From assembly GCA_017614375.1 (NCBI GenBank), contig JAGABZ010000017.1:1-33030 (forward strand): a stretch of 33,030 nt of DNA. Direction: 5' to 3'. The position numbers and the translations under genes were made by a program. Under the pieces are notes generated by a model, which searched no databases, had not been told where the DNA came from, and saw only the letters and a program-made list of their open reading frames with translations. Of the stretch, positions 22,622 through 31,696 are shown piece after piece; position 1 is the stretch's first letter; each line of letters starts with the position of its first letter. Source of the DNA: Spirochaetales bacterium (GTDB taxonomy: Bacteria > Spirochaetota > Spirochaetia > Sphaerochaetales > Sphaerochaetaceae).

Positions 22622-25411
22622 ATGGGCAGATACAACGGCTTCGGATTGACCAGGATGCTTCTGAACATGATGGTTCTGACCCTGTCACTCATCTGCCTGC
22701 TCGTCATAGCCCTGCCTTTCTTCACCAACGAAAGGGACCTGGGGGACGGACTTCTGTCGGCCGCCGCCGGTTTTCTGGAGAACAACCTCGGCTTCATTTC
22801 CCCCAAGGACACCCTGGCCCGGTTTTCACTGATTCCTTTTGCCGCCTATCTGATTCTGATCAACTTCTGGTTGTTTCGCTCGGAATCCAATCCTTTCGAG
22901 TATTTGAAAGTCCTCTTTTCCCTGCCGCTGTTTGCCGGCACGAGGTTCCTGTTTCTCTTTGCGCAGGGGATGAAGCTTCCCGCCTGGACAAAGAACATCG
23001 GGCTTTTCGGGAACAGATGGACCGTCTTTGCGTTGATGGCCGCAACGGCGGTGCTCTTTGCCGTCGTGCTTGCCGTCCTTGACAGATTCACCGGGAAAAA
23101 GAAGAGACCCGGCCCGGCCGAGGCCCAGGCCCGCAAGCAGGAGAAACTCCGGCTTAGGGAAGAGAAGCGTCAGGAAAAGAAGACAGCCCGCCTGCAAAAG
23201 ACCGCCGCACAGTCCCCGGCCCTCCCGGCGGTACAGTCCGAGCCGGAGGGAAAGCCTCAACCGAAGGAGCCGGAGAGGCAGGATGCCCCGGTCAGGCTTC
23301 TGGTGACCGAGGTCCCGGTTTTCAGGAAATTCACCGACCGCACCCCTGAGGAGGAGGCCGCGCGTCATGCTCAGGCAGACAAGCCCGCCGATGAGCAGGA
23401 CGGGTCGATGGCTTCGTCTGTGAGCATCGGGGTTTTCGACGCAGTGCAGAAGGAAGCCGAATTGCTCGGTGACAACCGGCAGGGGGGCAATGTCTGGAGC
23501 AGCTACAAGCCGGGCAATCTGGCCAAAAAGGTCGAGCAGGACGAACAGGCCTTTAAGGCGATGATCGAGATGGAACGCAAAGTCCGCGAGCAGCGGGAGG
23601 AGCTTCGCCAGGCGGAACTCAACCGCCTGACTCTGGAGCAGGCCGCCATCGAGGCCGAGGCCGAAATCAAGCGGCTGCGCGCCGAACGGGAAAAGGCGGA
23701 GAACCCGGAGACCGATCAGCCGTCGTCCGAACCTGAGGAGACAGTTGAGCAAAGCGCTCCCGCCCCGGCTCCGGAAATTCCGCAGATTGACGCCGGGAAC
23801 GCCGGGAATGATTCCGTGCACAAGGTCACCCGTTCCAACGAGTCGGTGATTGCCCCTGCCGAGGAGCCGGCGGACGAGGAGGAGTGGGAGCCGGAGGGGG
23901 ACGGCGAGTACGACCTGTTCTCCGGGGTCGGAGGACTGGGGCACGCCGAGGCTCGCAAGAACAACAGCTACCTGCTCAACCGCGATGACATCGGGTACCA
24001 GTTCCCGCCGCGGAGTTTGCTCAAGTCTTACCCGAAAGACGATTCGACTGAGCACGACCAGGCGACAATCGACCGTGGCAATACGATTATCAATACTCTG
24101 GCCGAGTTCAAGGTCAACGCGAGTCTAGTGGGCATCATCAAGGGCCCGACGGTCACGATGTACGAGATTGCCCTGGCTCCGGGTGTGAAGATACAGGCGG
24201 TCAACGGGCTGACCGGCAACATCGCCATGAATCTGGCGGTGTCCCAGGTCAGGCTGCTGGCGCCGATTCCGGGCAAGCAGGCCATCGGCGTCGAGGTGCC
24301 GAACTTCAAGCGTGAGACCATCGGGTTCGACGAGCTGCTCGACTCGCTGGATACGCAGAAGATGAAGGTCCCCGTGGTGCTGGGAAAGAAAATCACCGGC
24401 GAGAACGTCGCCATGGATATAGCCAGCGCGCCGCATGTGCTGATTGCCGGAACCACCGGTAGCGGAAAGTCCGTCTGCGTGAACTCGATGATCTGCTCGA
24501 TCCTCTACACGAAGACCCCGAGCGAGGTCAAACTGATCATGGTCGACCCGAAGATCGTCGAGCTGAGCATCTACAACGGCATCCCGCACCTGCTGACACC
24601 GGTCATTACCGAGCCCAAGAAGGCGATCAAGGCGATGAAGTTCCTCCTGGAGGAGATGGACCGCAGGTACCGGGTGATCAACTCGGTCATGGTCAGGAAT
24701 ATCTCCGCATACAACGAAAAGATTGTCGCCGAGCATCTGGCCCGGGAGAAGATGCCGTACATCATCGCCATCATGGATGAGTTCGCCGACCTGATGGCCG
24801 TGGCGGGCAAGGAGATCGAGATTCTGATCTCCAGGCTGACCGCCATGTCGCGCGCGGTGGGAATCCACCTGGTATTTGCCACCCAGAGGCCTTCGGCCGA
24901 AGTCGTCACCGGACTTATCAAGAACAACCTCCCGACAAAGATCGCCTTTGCCGTGCCGAGCAAGGTCAACAGCACGATCATCCTCGACTGCATCGGCGCG
25001 GAGAACCTGCTGGGCAAGGGTGACATGCTCTTTAAGAACAGCACAATCCGCGACCCGGAGAGGTTGCAGGGCTCGTTCCTCAGCGACCCGGAGGTCGAGG
25101 CGATTTCGGCCTTTGTAAAATCTCAGGGTGAGCCTGAGTACCTGGACGAGGCATACTTTGAGGATGACGAGCCCGAGGACGATGACGAGGGCACGGATGA
25201 CTCCGTCGCCGGCGGCGGGGATGACGCCCTGTTCGAGCAGGCGCTGAAGATTGTCTTTGACCGCAAGAACGCCAGTGCCTCGTTCCTCCAGCGGCGGCTG
25301 AGCATCGGCTACAACAAGGCCGCCCGGATGATTGAAAAGATGGAGGAACTCGGATACGTCGGACCGGCCAGGGGCTCCAAGCCCCGGGAACTGATCAAGT
25401 ATCCCGATTGA
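22622..25411 (+). CDS. ftsK: DNA translocase FtsK/SpoIIIE
   Basis: A 929-residue septal DNA pump. The start at 22622 has GGAGG 4 bases upstream; an in-frame ATG 36 bases earlier lies in the promoter. The N-terminal region holds four membrane segments (about 8-32, 62-82, 96-116 and 135-155). A charged linker rich in Glu, Gln, Lys and Pro follows (about 160-440). The motor domain has Walker A GTTGSGKS (610-617) and Walker B MDEFADLM (D719, E720), and the helicase-like segment HLVFATQRPSAEVVTGLIKNN. The last ~70 residues, after an acidic spacer, form the winged-helix gamma domain (FLQRRLSIGYNKAARMIEKM) that reads chromosome polarity sequences. Length is between SpoIIIE (~790) and E. coli FtsK (1329). 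It segregates chromosome arms at division. Confidence 0.96.
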   Translation: MGRYNGFGLTRMLLNMMVLTLSLICLLVIALPFFTNERDLGDGLLSAAAGFLENNLGFISPKDTLARFSLIPFAAYLILINFWLFRSESNPFEYLKVLFSLPLFAGTRFLFLFAQGMKLPAWTKNIGLFGNRWTVFALMAATAVLFAVVLAVLDRFTGKKKRPGPAEAQARKQEKLRLREEKRQEKKTARLQKTAAQSPALPAVQSEPEGKPQPKEPERQDAPVRLLVTEVPVFRKFTDRTPEEEAARHAQADKPADEQDGSMASSVSIGVFDAVQKEAELLGDNRQGGNVWSSYKPGNLAKKVEQDEQAFKAMIEMERKVREQREELRQAELNRLTLEQAAIEAEAEIKRLRAEREKAENPETDQPSSEPEETVEQSAPAPAPEIPQIDAGNAGNDSVHKVTRSNESVIAPAEEPADEEEWEPEGDGEYDLFSGVGGLGHAEARKNNSYLLNRDDIGYQFPPRSLLKSYPKDDSTEHDQATIDRGNTIINTLAEFKVNASLVGIIKGPTVTMYEIALAPGVKIQAVNGLTGNIAMNLAVSQVRLLAPIPGKQAIGVEVPNFKRETIGFDELLDSLDTQKMKVPVVLGKKITGENVAMDIASAPHVLIAGTTGSGKSVCVNSMICSILYTKTPSEVKLIMVDPKIVELSIYNGIPHLLTPVITEPKKAIKAMKFLLEEMDRRYRVINSVMVRNISAYNEKIVAEHLAREKMPYIIAIMDEFADLMAVAGKEIEILISRLTAMSRAVGIHLVFATQRPSAEVVTGLIKNNLPTKIAFAVPSKVNSTIILDCIGAENLLGKGDMLFKNSTIRDPERLQGSFLSDPEVEAISAFVKSQGEPEYLDEAYFEDDEPEDDDEGTDDSVAGGGDDALFEQALKIVFDRKNASASFLQRRLSIGYNKAARMIEKMEELGYVGPARGSKPRELIKYPD

Positions 25412-25418
25412 GGCAGTG

Positions 25419-26234
25419 ATGGATAGTTTCGTTCACGCAGTCAGAAACGGGGTGCTGATTCCATCATCGGAAGCGACGGTTCCGGTTACGCTGCGTGAAG
25501 TCCAGTGCAACTTCAGCGTCTATGAGGCCATCAGGGTAATCCGGGGCAGGGTGGTCCATCTGCCGGAGCATCTTCAGAGGCTCGGCTACTCTGCGAGGAG
25601 CATCGGGCTGGTCCATCCGTTCACCGACAGCCTGATTGAAAAGTGGATCTATGACCTGATCGCGGCGGACAGTATTGAATCCTCCACGATGCGCATATTG
25701 ATTATCGGCGGGGCCGAGCCGGTGCTTTTCATCACCGCCGCCCCGATTCTGGAGTATCCCCGGTCGATGTATGAGCAGGGGGTTGCCTGCACCGTCTATT
25801 ACGGCGAGAGATTCCTGCCGCAGTGCAAGACGGGCAACCTCCTGATCAACTATCTGGCCCTGGAGGACGCGAAAAGGAAGGGGGCCTTCGAGGCCCTGTT
25901 GATTGACAGACAAGGGTGCATAAGAGAAGGCACCCGGAGCAATTTCTACGGTTTCAGGGACGGCGTGCTTCATACCGCCCCGCTGGATATGGTTCTGGAG
26001 GGTGTGACCCGCAGAAGCATACTCCGCGCGGCCTCCGAGCTGGGTTTCCCGGTGAGGGAACAGGCGGTCAGACTGGCCGACCTGGGGGCCTTTGACGAGG
26101 TGTTCATCTCTTCTACCAGCATGGCTGCCATGCCGGTAAGCAGGGTGGAAGACCTGGTCTTCGGCCCCGTCCATACGCGCACCTTGGAACTCTGCAGGAT
26201 TGTGAGAGAGAGGGAGTCGGAAGAAAAAGCATGA
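25419..26234 (+). CDS. Class IV aminotransferase (PLP-dependent)
   Basis: A 271-residue protein of the branched-chain/D-amino-acid aminotransferase and aminodeoxychorismate lyase fold. The PLP lysine is K137 in CKTGNLLINYLALEDAKRKGA, the family signature; IREGTRSNFYGF (the E-G-x-x-SN element) and LEGVTRRSIL follow as in IlvE-type enzymes. An adjoining GTG at 25416 is an equally possible start and adds one residue. The true substrate cannot be told from sequence alone: branched-chain amino acid transamination, D-amino acid transamination or 4-amino-4-deoxychorismate lyase all remain possible. It starts 7 bases after ftsK and its stop overlaps the helicase ATG (ATGA). Confidence 0.88.
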   Translation: MDSFVHAVRNGVLIPSSEATVPVTLREVQCNFSVYEAIRVIRGRVVHLPEHLQRLGYSARSIGLVHPFTDSLIEKWIYDLIAADSIESSTMRILIIGGAEPVLFITAAPILEYPRSMYEQGVACTVYYGERFLPQCKTGNLLINYLALEDAKRKGAFEALLIDRQGCIREGTRSNFYGFRDGVLHTAPLDMVLEGVTRRSILRAASELGFPVREQAVRLADLGAFDEVFISSTSMAAMPVSRVEDLVFGPVHTRTLELCRIVRERESEEKA

Positions 26235-27775
26235 AGTTCGAACAGCTCGGGCTGCACACCGAAGTGCTCAAGGGAGTCTCCAACGCGGGATTCACCGATT
26301 GTACAATCGTGCAGGAAAAGGTCTGCCCGGTCAGTCTGACCGGCAGGGACGTGATGGTCCGCTCCAAGACGGGCAGCGGAAAGACCGCCGTTTTCATCCT
26401 GACCATACTTGAGAACCTGGTCAGGGCCAGGGAGGCCGGCCGGCAGTACCGGGCCATGGTCGTCAGCCCCACCAGGGAACTGGCTCTCCAGATCGCCGGG
26501 GACGCACAGGTGCTGGCCTCCGGTATTCCGGATGTCAGAATCGGCTGCTTCTACGGAGGCGTGGGGTACGACAAGCAGCGTACCGACATGAAAAACGGGG
26601 TGGACATCTACGTCGGAACTCCGGGACGCCTGATTGACTTCATGCGCTCCAGGGAGATTGATTTCTCTAAGATCGACTCGTTCACCGTGGATGAGGCGGA
26701 CAGGATGTTCGACATGGGGTTCTACCCCGACATACAGAAGATCTTCTCCGCCCTTCCTGACCGCACAAAACGCCAGACGATGCTCTTTTCGGCGACGCTT
26801 TCGGTCAAGGTCCGGAATCTGGCGTGGAACTTCATGAACAACCCGGAGGAGATCGAGCTTGAGCCGGATCAGGTCACCGTCGACGGGATTGTGCAGGAGC
26901 TTTACCATACCCCGAAATCGGAGAAGTTCAAACTGCTGCTGATGCTGTTGCGCGAGGAAAACCCCGCCTCGGTGCTGATTTTCACCGACACCAAGTACAT
27001 GGCGGTCGAGGTCAGCGAGCGGCTCAAACTCAACGGGTTCGACGTGTCCTGCCTGATGGGCGACATGCCGCAGACCCAGCGTCAGAAGGCCCTGCAGAAG
27101 ATGAAGGAGGGGCGGATCTGGGGTCTGGTCGCCACCGACGTGGCCGCCCGCGGACTGCAGATAGATGACCTGCCGCTGGTGGTCAACTACGATATCCCGG
27201 AGGACTACGAGAACTACGTCCACCGCATCGGACGCACTGCCCGGGCGGGGAAGAAGGGCAAGGCCATAACGCTGGCCGACGAGGAGCACGTCTGGGGCCT
27301 TGAGGCGATCGAGAACTTCATCCACATGAAGATTCCTGTAGTCTGGAAGGACAATGTGGCCGAGGTCACCGACCATTCGGAGGGCATACGGATCCGCAAC
27401 CGCGAGCACCTGGCCGGGGTTACCCATCCGGTCCACGGCTCCCAGCGCGGCAGAAGCAGTTCTTTGCGCAGGCCTGCCCAGTCCCAGAGGGGCCCTGCCT
27501 CAAAGGCCCCGCAAAAGAAAGCCGTGCAGAAGAAAGCCGCACCTCAGCGCAAGGGTGAGGATGACCGGCTCTCGAGGATGAGCGAATCCGAGCGGATGGC
27601 CTACTATAAACAGGCCTTCATGGACGGGCCTTCGCCGAAGAAAAAGGCCGCGCCCGCCCCGGCAAAGAAGGCTCCGGCAGCCGCCCCCGCTGCGGTTGTC
27701 CCGGCCGCTTCGAACGGGAAACAGCAGAAGGGGCTGAAGGGCTTCCTGGGCAAACTGTTCGGAAAGAAGAAATGA
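26231..27775 (+). CDS. DEAD-box ATP-dependent RNA helicase with basic tail
   Basis: A 514-residue RNA helicase. Domain 1: Q-motif region near residue 28, Walker A SKTGSGKT (45-52), PTRELA (80-85), TPGR (130-133), DEAD (154-157) and SAT (187-189). Domain 2: VLIFTDT, ATDVAARGLQIDDLPLVVNYD and HRIGRTAR. Beyond the core (about residue 400 on) is a Lys/Ala/Pro-rich low-complexity tail ending in a short amphipathic basic stretch, GLKGFLGKLFGKKK. The tail probably binds RNA; such helicases act in ribosome assembly or mRNA decay, and the basic tail and RhlB/RhlE-like core do not settle which. Its ATG overlaps the aminotransferase stop and its stop overlaps plsC. Confidence 0.93.
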   Translation: MKFEQLGLHTEVLKGVSNAGFTDCTIVQEKVCPVSLTGRDVMVRSKTGSGKTAVFILTILENLVRAREAGRQYRAMVVSPTRELALQIAGDAQVLASGIPDVRIGCFYGGVGYDKQRTDMKNGVDIYVGTPGRLIDFMRSREIDFSKIDSFTVDEADRMFDMGFYPDIQKIFSALPDRTKRQTMLFSATLSVKVRNLAWNFMNNPEEIELEPDQVTVDGIVQELYHTPKSEKFKLLLMLLREENPASVLIFTDTKYMAVEVSERLKLNGFDVSCLMGDMPQTQRQKALQKMKEGRIWGLVATDVAARGLQIDDLPLVVNYDIPEDYENYVHRIGRTARAGKKGKAITLADEEHVWGLEAIENFIHMKIPVVWKDNVAEVTDHSEGIRIRNREHLAGVTHPVHGSQRGRSSSLRRPAQSQRGPASKAPQKKAVQKKAAPQRKGEDDRLSRMSESERMAYYKQAFMDGPSPKKKAAPAPAKKAPAAAPAAVVPAASNGKQQKGLKGFLGKLFGKKK

Positions 27776-28506
27776 CAAGAATCGTTCTGTTCTTCGACCT
27801 GCTGCTGGTCATGCTCCTGATGATTCTGTCGGTGTTCTATGCCCTGATACCGGTTCTTTTGATGAGGCTGTTCGGGGCAAAGGCGGCGGCGGAGAGATGG
27901 GCCAGGACCTGCGGCACAGCTCTGGCAAGGGTGTTTCTCAGAATCGCCCACGTCAGGCTGCACAACAGAACAGATAACGGAATAGACCCGGACAGTTACC
28001 CCAGAGTCTGTTTCATAGCAAATCACACGAGTATTCTGGATATTCCGGCCATCATTGCCGGTATTCCAGCCTGGACGGCGTTCATCGTCAAAAGCGAACT
28101 GAAGCGGGTGCCGGTTCTGCACTTCTGGATTGAGAGTCTCAACTGCGTTTACATGAAGCGGGGTGTCCTGCGCGAAAGCGCCAGGGCCATCGAGACCGGA
28201 GCCCGGAACATCCGCGGCGGCATCCACATGACGATCTTCCCCGAGGGCACCAGGAGCAAGACCGGAAAGATTGCCCGCTTCAAGGGGGGCAGTTTCAAGC
28301 TTGCCCAGAAAAGCGAGGCTGTGATTATCCCGGTGGTGATAAAGGGAATCAGGCCGGCCTTTGAGGCCAAGAGGCGCCTGGGCCGGGTCGACGCGCAAAT
28401 CAAGATGCTCGATCCGATTCCGACCGAGGGAATGGACAGGGATGAGTTGAGGTTGCTTCCGGAGAGGGTGGAGAACCTGATCCGCGAGGCGTACGAGGCA
28501 TTGTAG
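27772..28506 (+). CDS. plsC: 1-acyl-sn-glycerol-3-phosphate acyltransferase (PlsC)
   Basis: A 244-residue membrane enzyme that adds the second acyl chain to lysophosphatidic acid in phospholipid synthesis. A hydrophobic N-terminus (about residues 4-32) anchors it. The catalytic NHTSILD (NHx4D; H85, D90) and the glycerolphosphate-binding FPEGTR (156-161) are intact, and PVVIKG follows as block IV. Its ATG overlaps the helicase stop (ATGA), so it belongs to the ftsK-downstream unit. The relative PlsC paralogues with other acceptors (for example lipid A or ornithine lipids) are not excluded. Confidence 0.92.
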   Translation: MTRIVLFFDLLLVMLLMILSVFYALIPVLLMRLFGAKAAAERWARTCGTALARVFLRIAHVRLHNRTDNGIDPDSYPRVCFIANHTSILDIPAIIAGIPAWTAFIVKSELKRVPVLHFWIESLNCVYMKRGVLRESARAIETGARNIRGGIHMTIFPEGTRSKTGKIARFKGGSFKLAQKSEAVIIPVVIKGIRPAFEAKRRLGRVDAQIKMLDPIPTEGMDRDELRLLPERVENLIREAYEAL

Positions 28507-28514
28507 GAGGGTAT

Positions 28515-30071
28515 ATGGAAATCAAGGAAAGCATCGTCGTTCTGGATTTCGGGGCGCAGTACAGCCAGTTGATTGCACGCCGGGTCCGCGAGGCCCATGT
28601 CTACAGCAGCATAGTCCCGTTCGACACTCCCGCTGATGAGATCCGCGCCCTCAAGCCCCGGGGAATCATATTTTCCGGCGGCCCGGCCAGCGTGTCTCAG
28701 CCCGGCTCTCCCCGCCCGGACCCTGAGGTCTTCAATCTTGGTGTGCCTATCCTGGGAATCTGCTACGGGCTTCAGGTAATCGCACTTATGTCCGGCTCGG
28801 ATGTCTCGTCCTCTTCAAAACGTGAATACGGGCTGGCCGAGCTTCAGATTACCGCCCAAAGCCCCCTGCTTGAGGGAATGACGGCCGGCAATGTGTGGAT
28901 GAGTCACGGGGACGCGGTAAAGAGCCTGCCGGAGGGCTTCAGGGTCATAGGCCGGACTGACAGCTGTCCTTACTGCGCCATCGAGAATCCTCAGAAGCAC
29001 CTCTACGGTGTTCAGTTCCACCCGGAGGTAATCCATTCGGTGCAGGGGCGCAGGCTGATTGAGAACTTCGTTCTGGGCATCTGCGGCTGCGAACCGGGCT
29101 GGACTATGGCGAACTTCATCGACCTCTCCGTGGCCAGAATCCGCTCTCAGGTGGGAGACAGACAGGTTCTGTGCGGGCTGTCCGGCGGGGTGGATTCCTC
29201 CGTCGCCGCGGCCTTGATTCACCGGGCGGTGGGGGACAACCTGATCTGCGTGTTCGTCAACAACGGCTTGCTCAGAAAAAACGAGGCCGAGACGGTGCAG
29301 CAGGTGTTCCGCGACACGTTCAGGATGCGCTTTTTCTACGCCGATGCGCAGGATCTGTTTCTGAAGGCCCTTCAGGGAATCTCGGAGCCGGAGGCCAAGC
29401 GCAAGACGATAGGCAGGGTTTTCATCGACGCCTTTTACGACAGCGCCCGGACAATCGAGCGCGAGAGCGGGCGGAAGATCAGCTTCCTGGCCCAGGGGAC
29501 CCTGTATCCGGATGTCATCGAGTCGAAGTCTGCCCACGGCGGGCCTTCGGCGACCATCAAGAGCCACCACAATGTCGGCGGGCTTCCCTCAGATCTGAAG
29601 TGGGAACTGCTCGAGCCGCTTCGCGACCTGTTCAAGGACGAGGTCCGGGCCCTGGGGCGTGAACTGGGACTTCCCGAGACCTTGGTCGACCGGCATCCCT
29701 TCCCCGGTCCCGGGCTGGGTGTGCGGTGCATCGGAGCCATCACAAAGGAGCGTCTGGACACCCTCAGGGAGATCGACGCGATTTTTATCGAGGAAATCCG
29801 CCGCGCGGGGCTTTACAACAAGATGTTCCAGGCTTTTGCCGACCTGCTGCCGGTGAAATCGGTCGGCGTCCAGGGCGACGGGCGCACATACCGCGAGGTG
29901 TGCACCCTCAGGGCGGTGACCAGCGAGGACGCTATGACGGCTGACTGGTACCACTTCGCCCCGGAGTTCCTGACCAGAGTCTCGAACCGCATATGCAACT
30001 CCGTCAGCGGGGTCAACCGCGTCCTCTACGACATCACCCAGAAACCGCCCGGGACTATCGAGTGGGAATGA
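28515..30071 (+). CDS. guaA: GMP synthase (glutamine-hydrolysing)
   Basis: A 518-residue enzyme that aminates XMP to GMP. The N-terminal class I glutamine amidotransferase has the nucleophile C83 in GICYGLQ and the dyad in QFHPEV (about 171-176). The ATP-pyrophosphatase domain has the PP-loop SGGVDSS (223-229). The C-terminal dimerisation domain includes HPFPGPGLGVRCIG and ends with the canonical TIEWE. AGGAGG precedes the ATG, 8 bases after plsC. It is the last gene of the core block and is followed by a strong terminator. Confidence 0.97.
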   Translation: MEIKESIVVLDFGAQYSQLIARRVREAHVYSSIVPFDTPADEIRALKPRGIIFSGGPASVSQPGSPRPDPEVFNLGVPILGICYGLQVIALMSGSDVSSSSKREYGLAELQITAQSPLLEGMTAGNVWMSHGDAVKSLPEGFRVIGRTDSCPYCAIENPQKHLYGVQFHPEVIHSVQGRRLIENFVLGICGCEPGWTMANFIDLSVARIRSQVGDRQVLCGLSGGVDSSVAAALIHRAVGDNLICVFVNNGLLRKNEAETVQQVFRDTFRMRFFYADAQDLFLKALQGISEPEAKRKTIGRVFIDAFYDSARTIERESGRKISFLAQGTLYPDVIESKSAHGGPSATIKSHHNVGGLPSDLKWELLEPLRDLFKDEVRALGRELGLPETLVDRHPFPGPGLGVRCIGAITKERLDTLREIDAIFIEEIRRAGLYNKMFQAFADLLPVKSVGVQGDGRTYREVCTLRAVTSEDAMTADWYHFAPEFLTRVSNRICNSVSGVNRVLYDITQKPPGTIEWE

Positions 30072-30098
30072 TAACACGCAATAGTTAATTTTTTATAT

Positions 30099-30133
30099 AA
30101 CCGATAGTTAGCTATCGGTTTTTTCTTTTTTTG
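30099..30133 (+). terminator. Strong intrinsic terminator after guaA
   Basis: AACCGATAG (30099-30107) pairs perfectly with CTATCGGTT (30112-30120) around the loop TTAG, followed by a long T-rich run to 30133. The clearest terminator in the window; it marks the end of the core block. Confidence 0.92.
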
Positions 30134-30183
30134 CCGAATTTTGGCCGAGTTTTTTTCAAAAGCAGATTTCTAGTTATAAATGA

Positions 30184-30197
30184 TGGTTCATGAACCA
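30184..30197. promoter_or_regulatory. Perfect 14-bp palindrome, candidate operator
   Basis: TGGTTCATGAACCA is a perfect palindrome placed 10 bases upstream of the -35 of the ATPase gene promoter. It could be a protein-binding site. No cognate regulator is visible beside it. Confidence 0.5.
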
Positions 30198-30207
30198 ACA
30201 AAAAGAG

Positions 30208-30236
30208 TTGAAACCTCACATCATTATGAGTAAAAT
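30208..30236 (+). promoter_or_regulatory. Promoter of the AAA_14/DUF4143 ATPase gene
   Basis: TTGAAA (30208-30213), a 17-base spacer and TAAAAT (30231-30236), five of six matches in each hexamer. It lies 31 bases before the GTG at 30268. Confidence 0.65.
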
Positions 30237-30267
30237 AAAGTAGACTTTATATTTCTCGGAGTGTTCG

Positions 30268-31494
30268 GTGCGGTACATCAGCAGATCAATGGAAGACTCC
30301 ATTCTCAAGGCATCAAAACAGTTTCCCGTTGTAATGGTCTGCGGCCAAAGACAGACCGGAAAAACCACCATGCTCAGACATCTGGCTGAACCGGACCGCA
30401 TATGCGTCTCATTCGACAAGCTTGAGACCAGAAGACTTGCAGAAAACGACCCGGCTCAGTTCTTCGAGACCTACGGACACAAACTCCTGATCGATGAGTT
30501 CCAGCGTGTTCCGTCAATCCTGATTGCAATCAAGGATATTGTCGACAATGCGGCTTACAGCGGAAAAGACCCGAACGGAATGTTCTGGCTCACTGGTTCA
30601 CAGAAATTCGTCATGATGAAGAACATACCTGAGACCCTTGCAGGAAGGGTCGCTATCTTCTCCATGCTCCCGTTGTCCCAGCGTGAAATCGACGGGAAGG
30701 AATCCGCGCCGTTTGACCCCGATGTAAATGTCCTCAAGTTCAAGGATTATGAGAGAAAGACGTTGGATACGGCATTTGAGAGGATATTCCTTGGTGGAAT
30801 GCCGAAACTGTTGAGCGACAGGACAATCGACCGGGATCTGTATTTCTCAAGCTACATGGACACCTACATAGAGAGAGATGTGAGTGCACTTGAACAGGTC
30901 GGGAAACTGGATGAGTTCAGGACCCTGGTCACTTTCCTTGCCGCAAACACTGCACAGGAGCTCAAGTACGATTCGATCTCAAAGGAGATAGGAGTCTCGG
31001 CTCCGACAGTCAAGCAATGGGTCACAATTCTGGAACGGTCAGGTATCATCTTCATTCTCAGACCCTATTACAACAACATCAGCAAACGCCTGGTGAAGAC
31101 ACCCAAGTGTTATTTCCTGGACACGGGACTTGCAGCCTACCTGACCAGATGGCCGACTTACGAGACCCTTATGAATGGCAATGCATCAGGTGCCTTCTTT
31201 GAGACATTCGTTGTAGGCGAAATTCTCAAGAGTCATTACAACTGCGGGAAGGAGCCGAATATCTATTATTACCGGGACATAGACAAGAAGGAAATAGATC
31301 TTCTTTTTCTCGGACCTGACCGGGTGTTTCCGATAGAGATCAAGAAATCCAAGACGCCTTCTGACCCGGACAGAAACTTTAATGTCCTTGATAAGCTCGG
31401 ATTGAAAGTGATGCCGGGAATCATCCTCTGCATGGCAGATGAGCTCTTTCCCCTGAGACGGGATGCATGGCTTTGTCCCATATCAATGATATGA
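30268..31494 (+). CDS. AAA_14/DUF4143 family ATPase
   Basis: A 408-residue protein starting at GTG 30268, with GGAG 6 bases upstream. The N-terminal AAA_14 domain has Walker A GQRQTGKTT (26-34) and Walker B LLIDEFQ (D76, E77); SGSxK-like LTGSQKF (around residue 110) is sensor-like. A middle region with AANTAQELKYDSISKEIGVSAPTVKQW is helix-turn-helix-like. The C-terminal DUF4143 domain contains FFETFVVGEILKSH, YYYRDIDKKEIDLLF and PIEIKKS, which resembles a PD-(D/E)xK-type nuclease fold. The family is common, often multi-copy and widely transferred in prokaryotes; its function is not established. Codon use is AT-richer than the core block, it has its own promoter, and it lies between a strong terminator and repeat-rich DNA, consistent with acquisition. 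Confidence 0.9.
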   Translation: MRYISRSMEDSILKASKQFPVVMVCGQRQTGKTTMLRHLAEPDRICVSFDKLETRRLAENDPAQFFETYGHKLLIDEFQRVPSILIAIKDIVDNAAYSGKDPNGMFWLTGSQKFVMMKNIPETLAGRVAIFSMLPLSQREIDGKESAPFDPDVNVLKFKDYERKTLDTAFERIFLGGMPKLLSDRTIDRDLYFSSYMDTYIERDVSALEQVGKLDEFRTLVTFLAANTAQELKYDSISKEIGVSAPTVKQWVTILERSGIIFILRPYYNNISKRLVKTPKCYFLDTGLAAYLTRWPTYETLMNGNASGAFFETFVVGEILKSHYNCGKEPNIYYYRDIDKKEIDLLFLGPDRVFPIEIKKSKTPSDPDRNFNVLDKLGLKVMPGIILCMADELFPLRRDAWLCPISMI

Positions 31495-31538
31495 AACTCC
31501 GCTTATTGGTTTTCTTCATAAAAGTAGACACAGAACAT

Positions 31539-31553
31539 GCCTTCCCCGAAGGC
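31539..31553 (+). terminator. Short hairpin after the ATPase gene
   Basis: GCCTTC (31539-31544) pairs with GAAGGC (31548-31553) around CCC. There is no T run after it on either strand, so it is at best a weak or factor-assisted terminator. Confidence 0.25.
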
Positions 31554-31617
31554 AATGAATTGAAATTGTCGGAAATCACTCATTCCAGCTCAAAACGCCC
31601 CGGAATTCGCTAATTCA

Positions 31618-31664
31618 ATTTGCGTTTTTCGGCAAAATTCGCAAATAGCGTTTGCGTTTTCGGC
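31618..31664. repeat. Interleaved direct and inverted repeats upstream of a tiny ORF
   Basis: ATTTGCG (31618-31624) and CGCAAAT (31640-31646) are perfect inverted arms. TTTGCGTTTTTCGGC (31619-31633) recurs as TTTGCGTTTTCGGC (31651-31664), one T shorter. The gene-free stretch 31495-31843 holds this repeat, the hairpin at 31539 and the tiny ORF at 31697. The arrangement looks like a regulatory or recognition site upstream of an accessory gene. Confidence 0.5.
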
Positions 31665-31696
31665 GGTAAAGTGTTATCCCGCCAGAGGAGAATACT

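Noticed and set aside
25970-27436. 488-codon minus-strand ORF opposite the aminotransferase and helicase
   Set aside because: The sense frames carry all class IV and DEAD-box motifs; the antisense product has histidine- and valine-rich non-protein-like composition.
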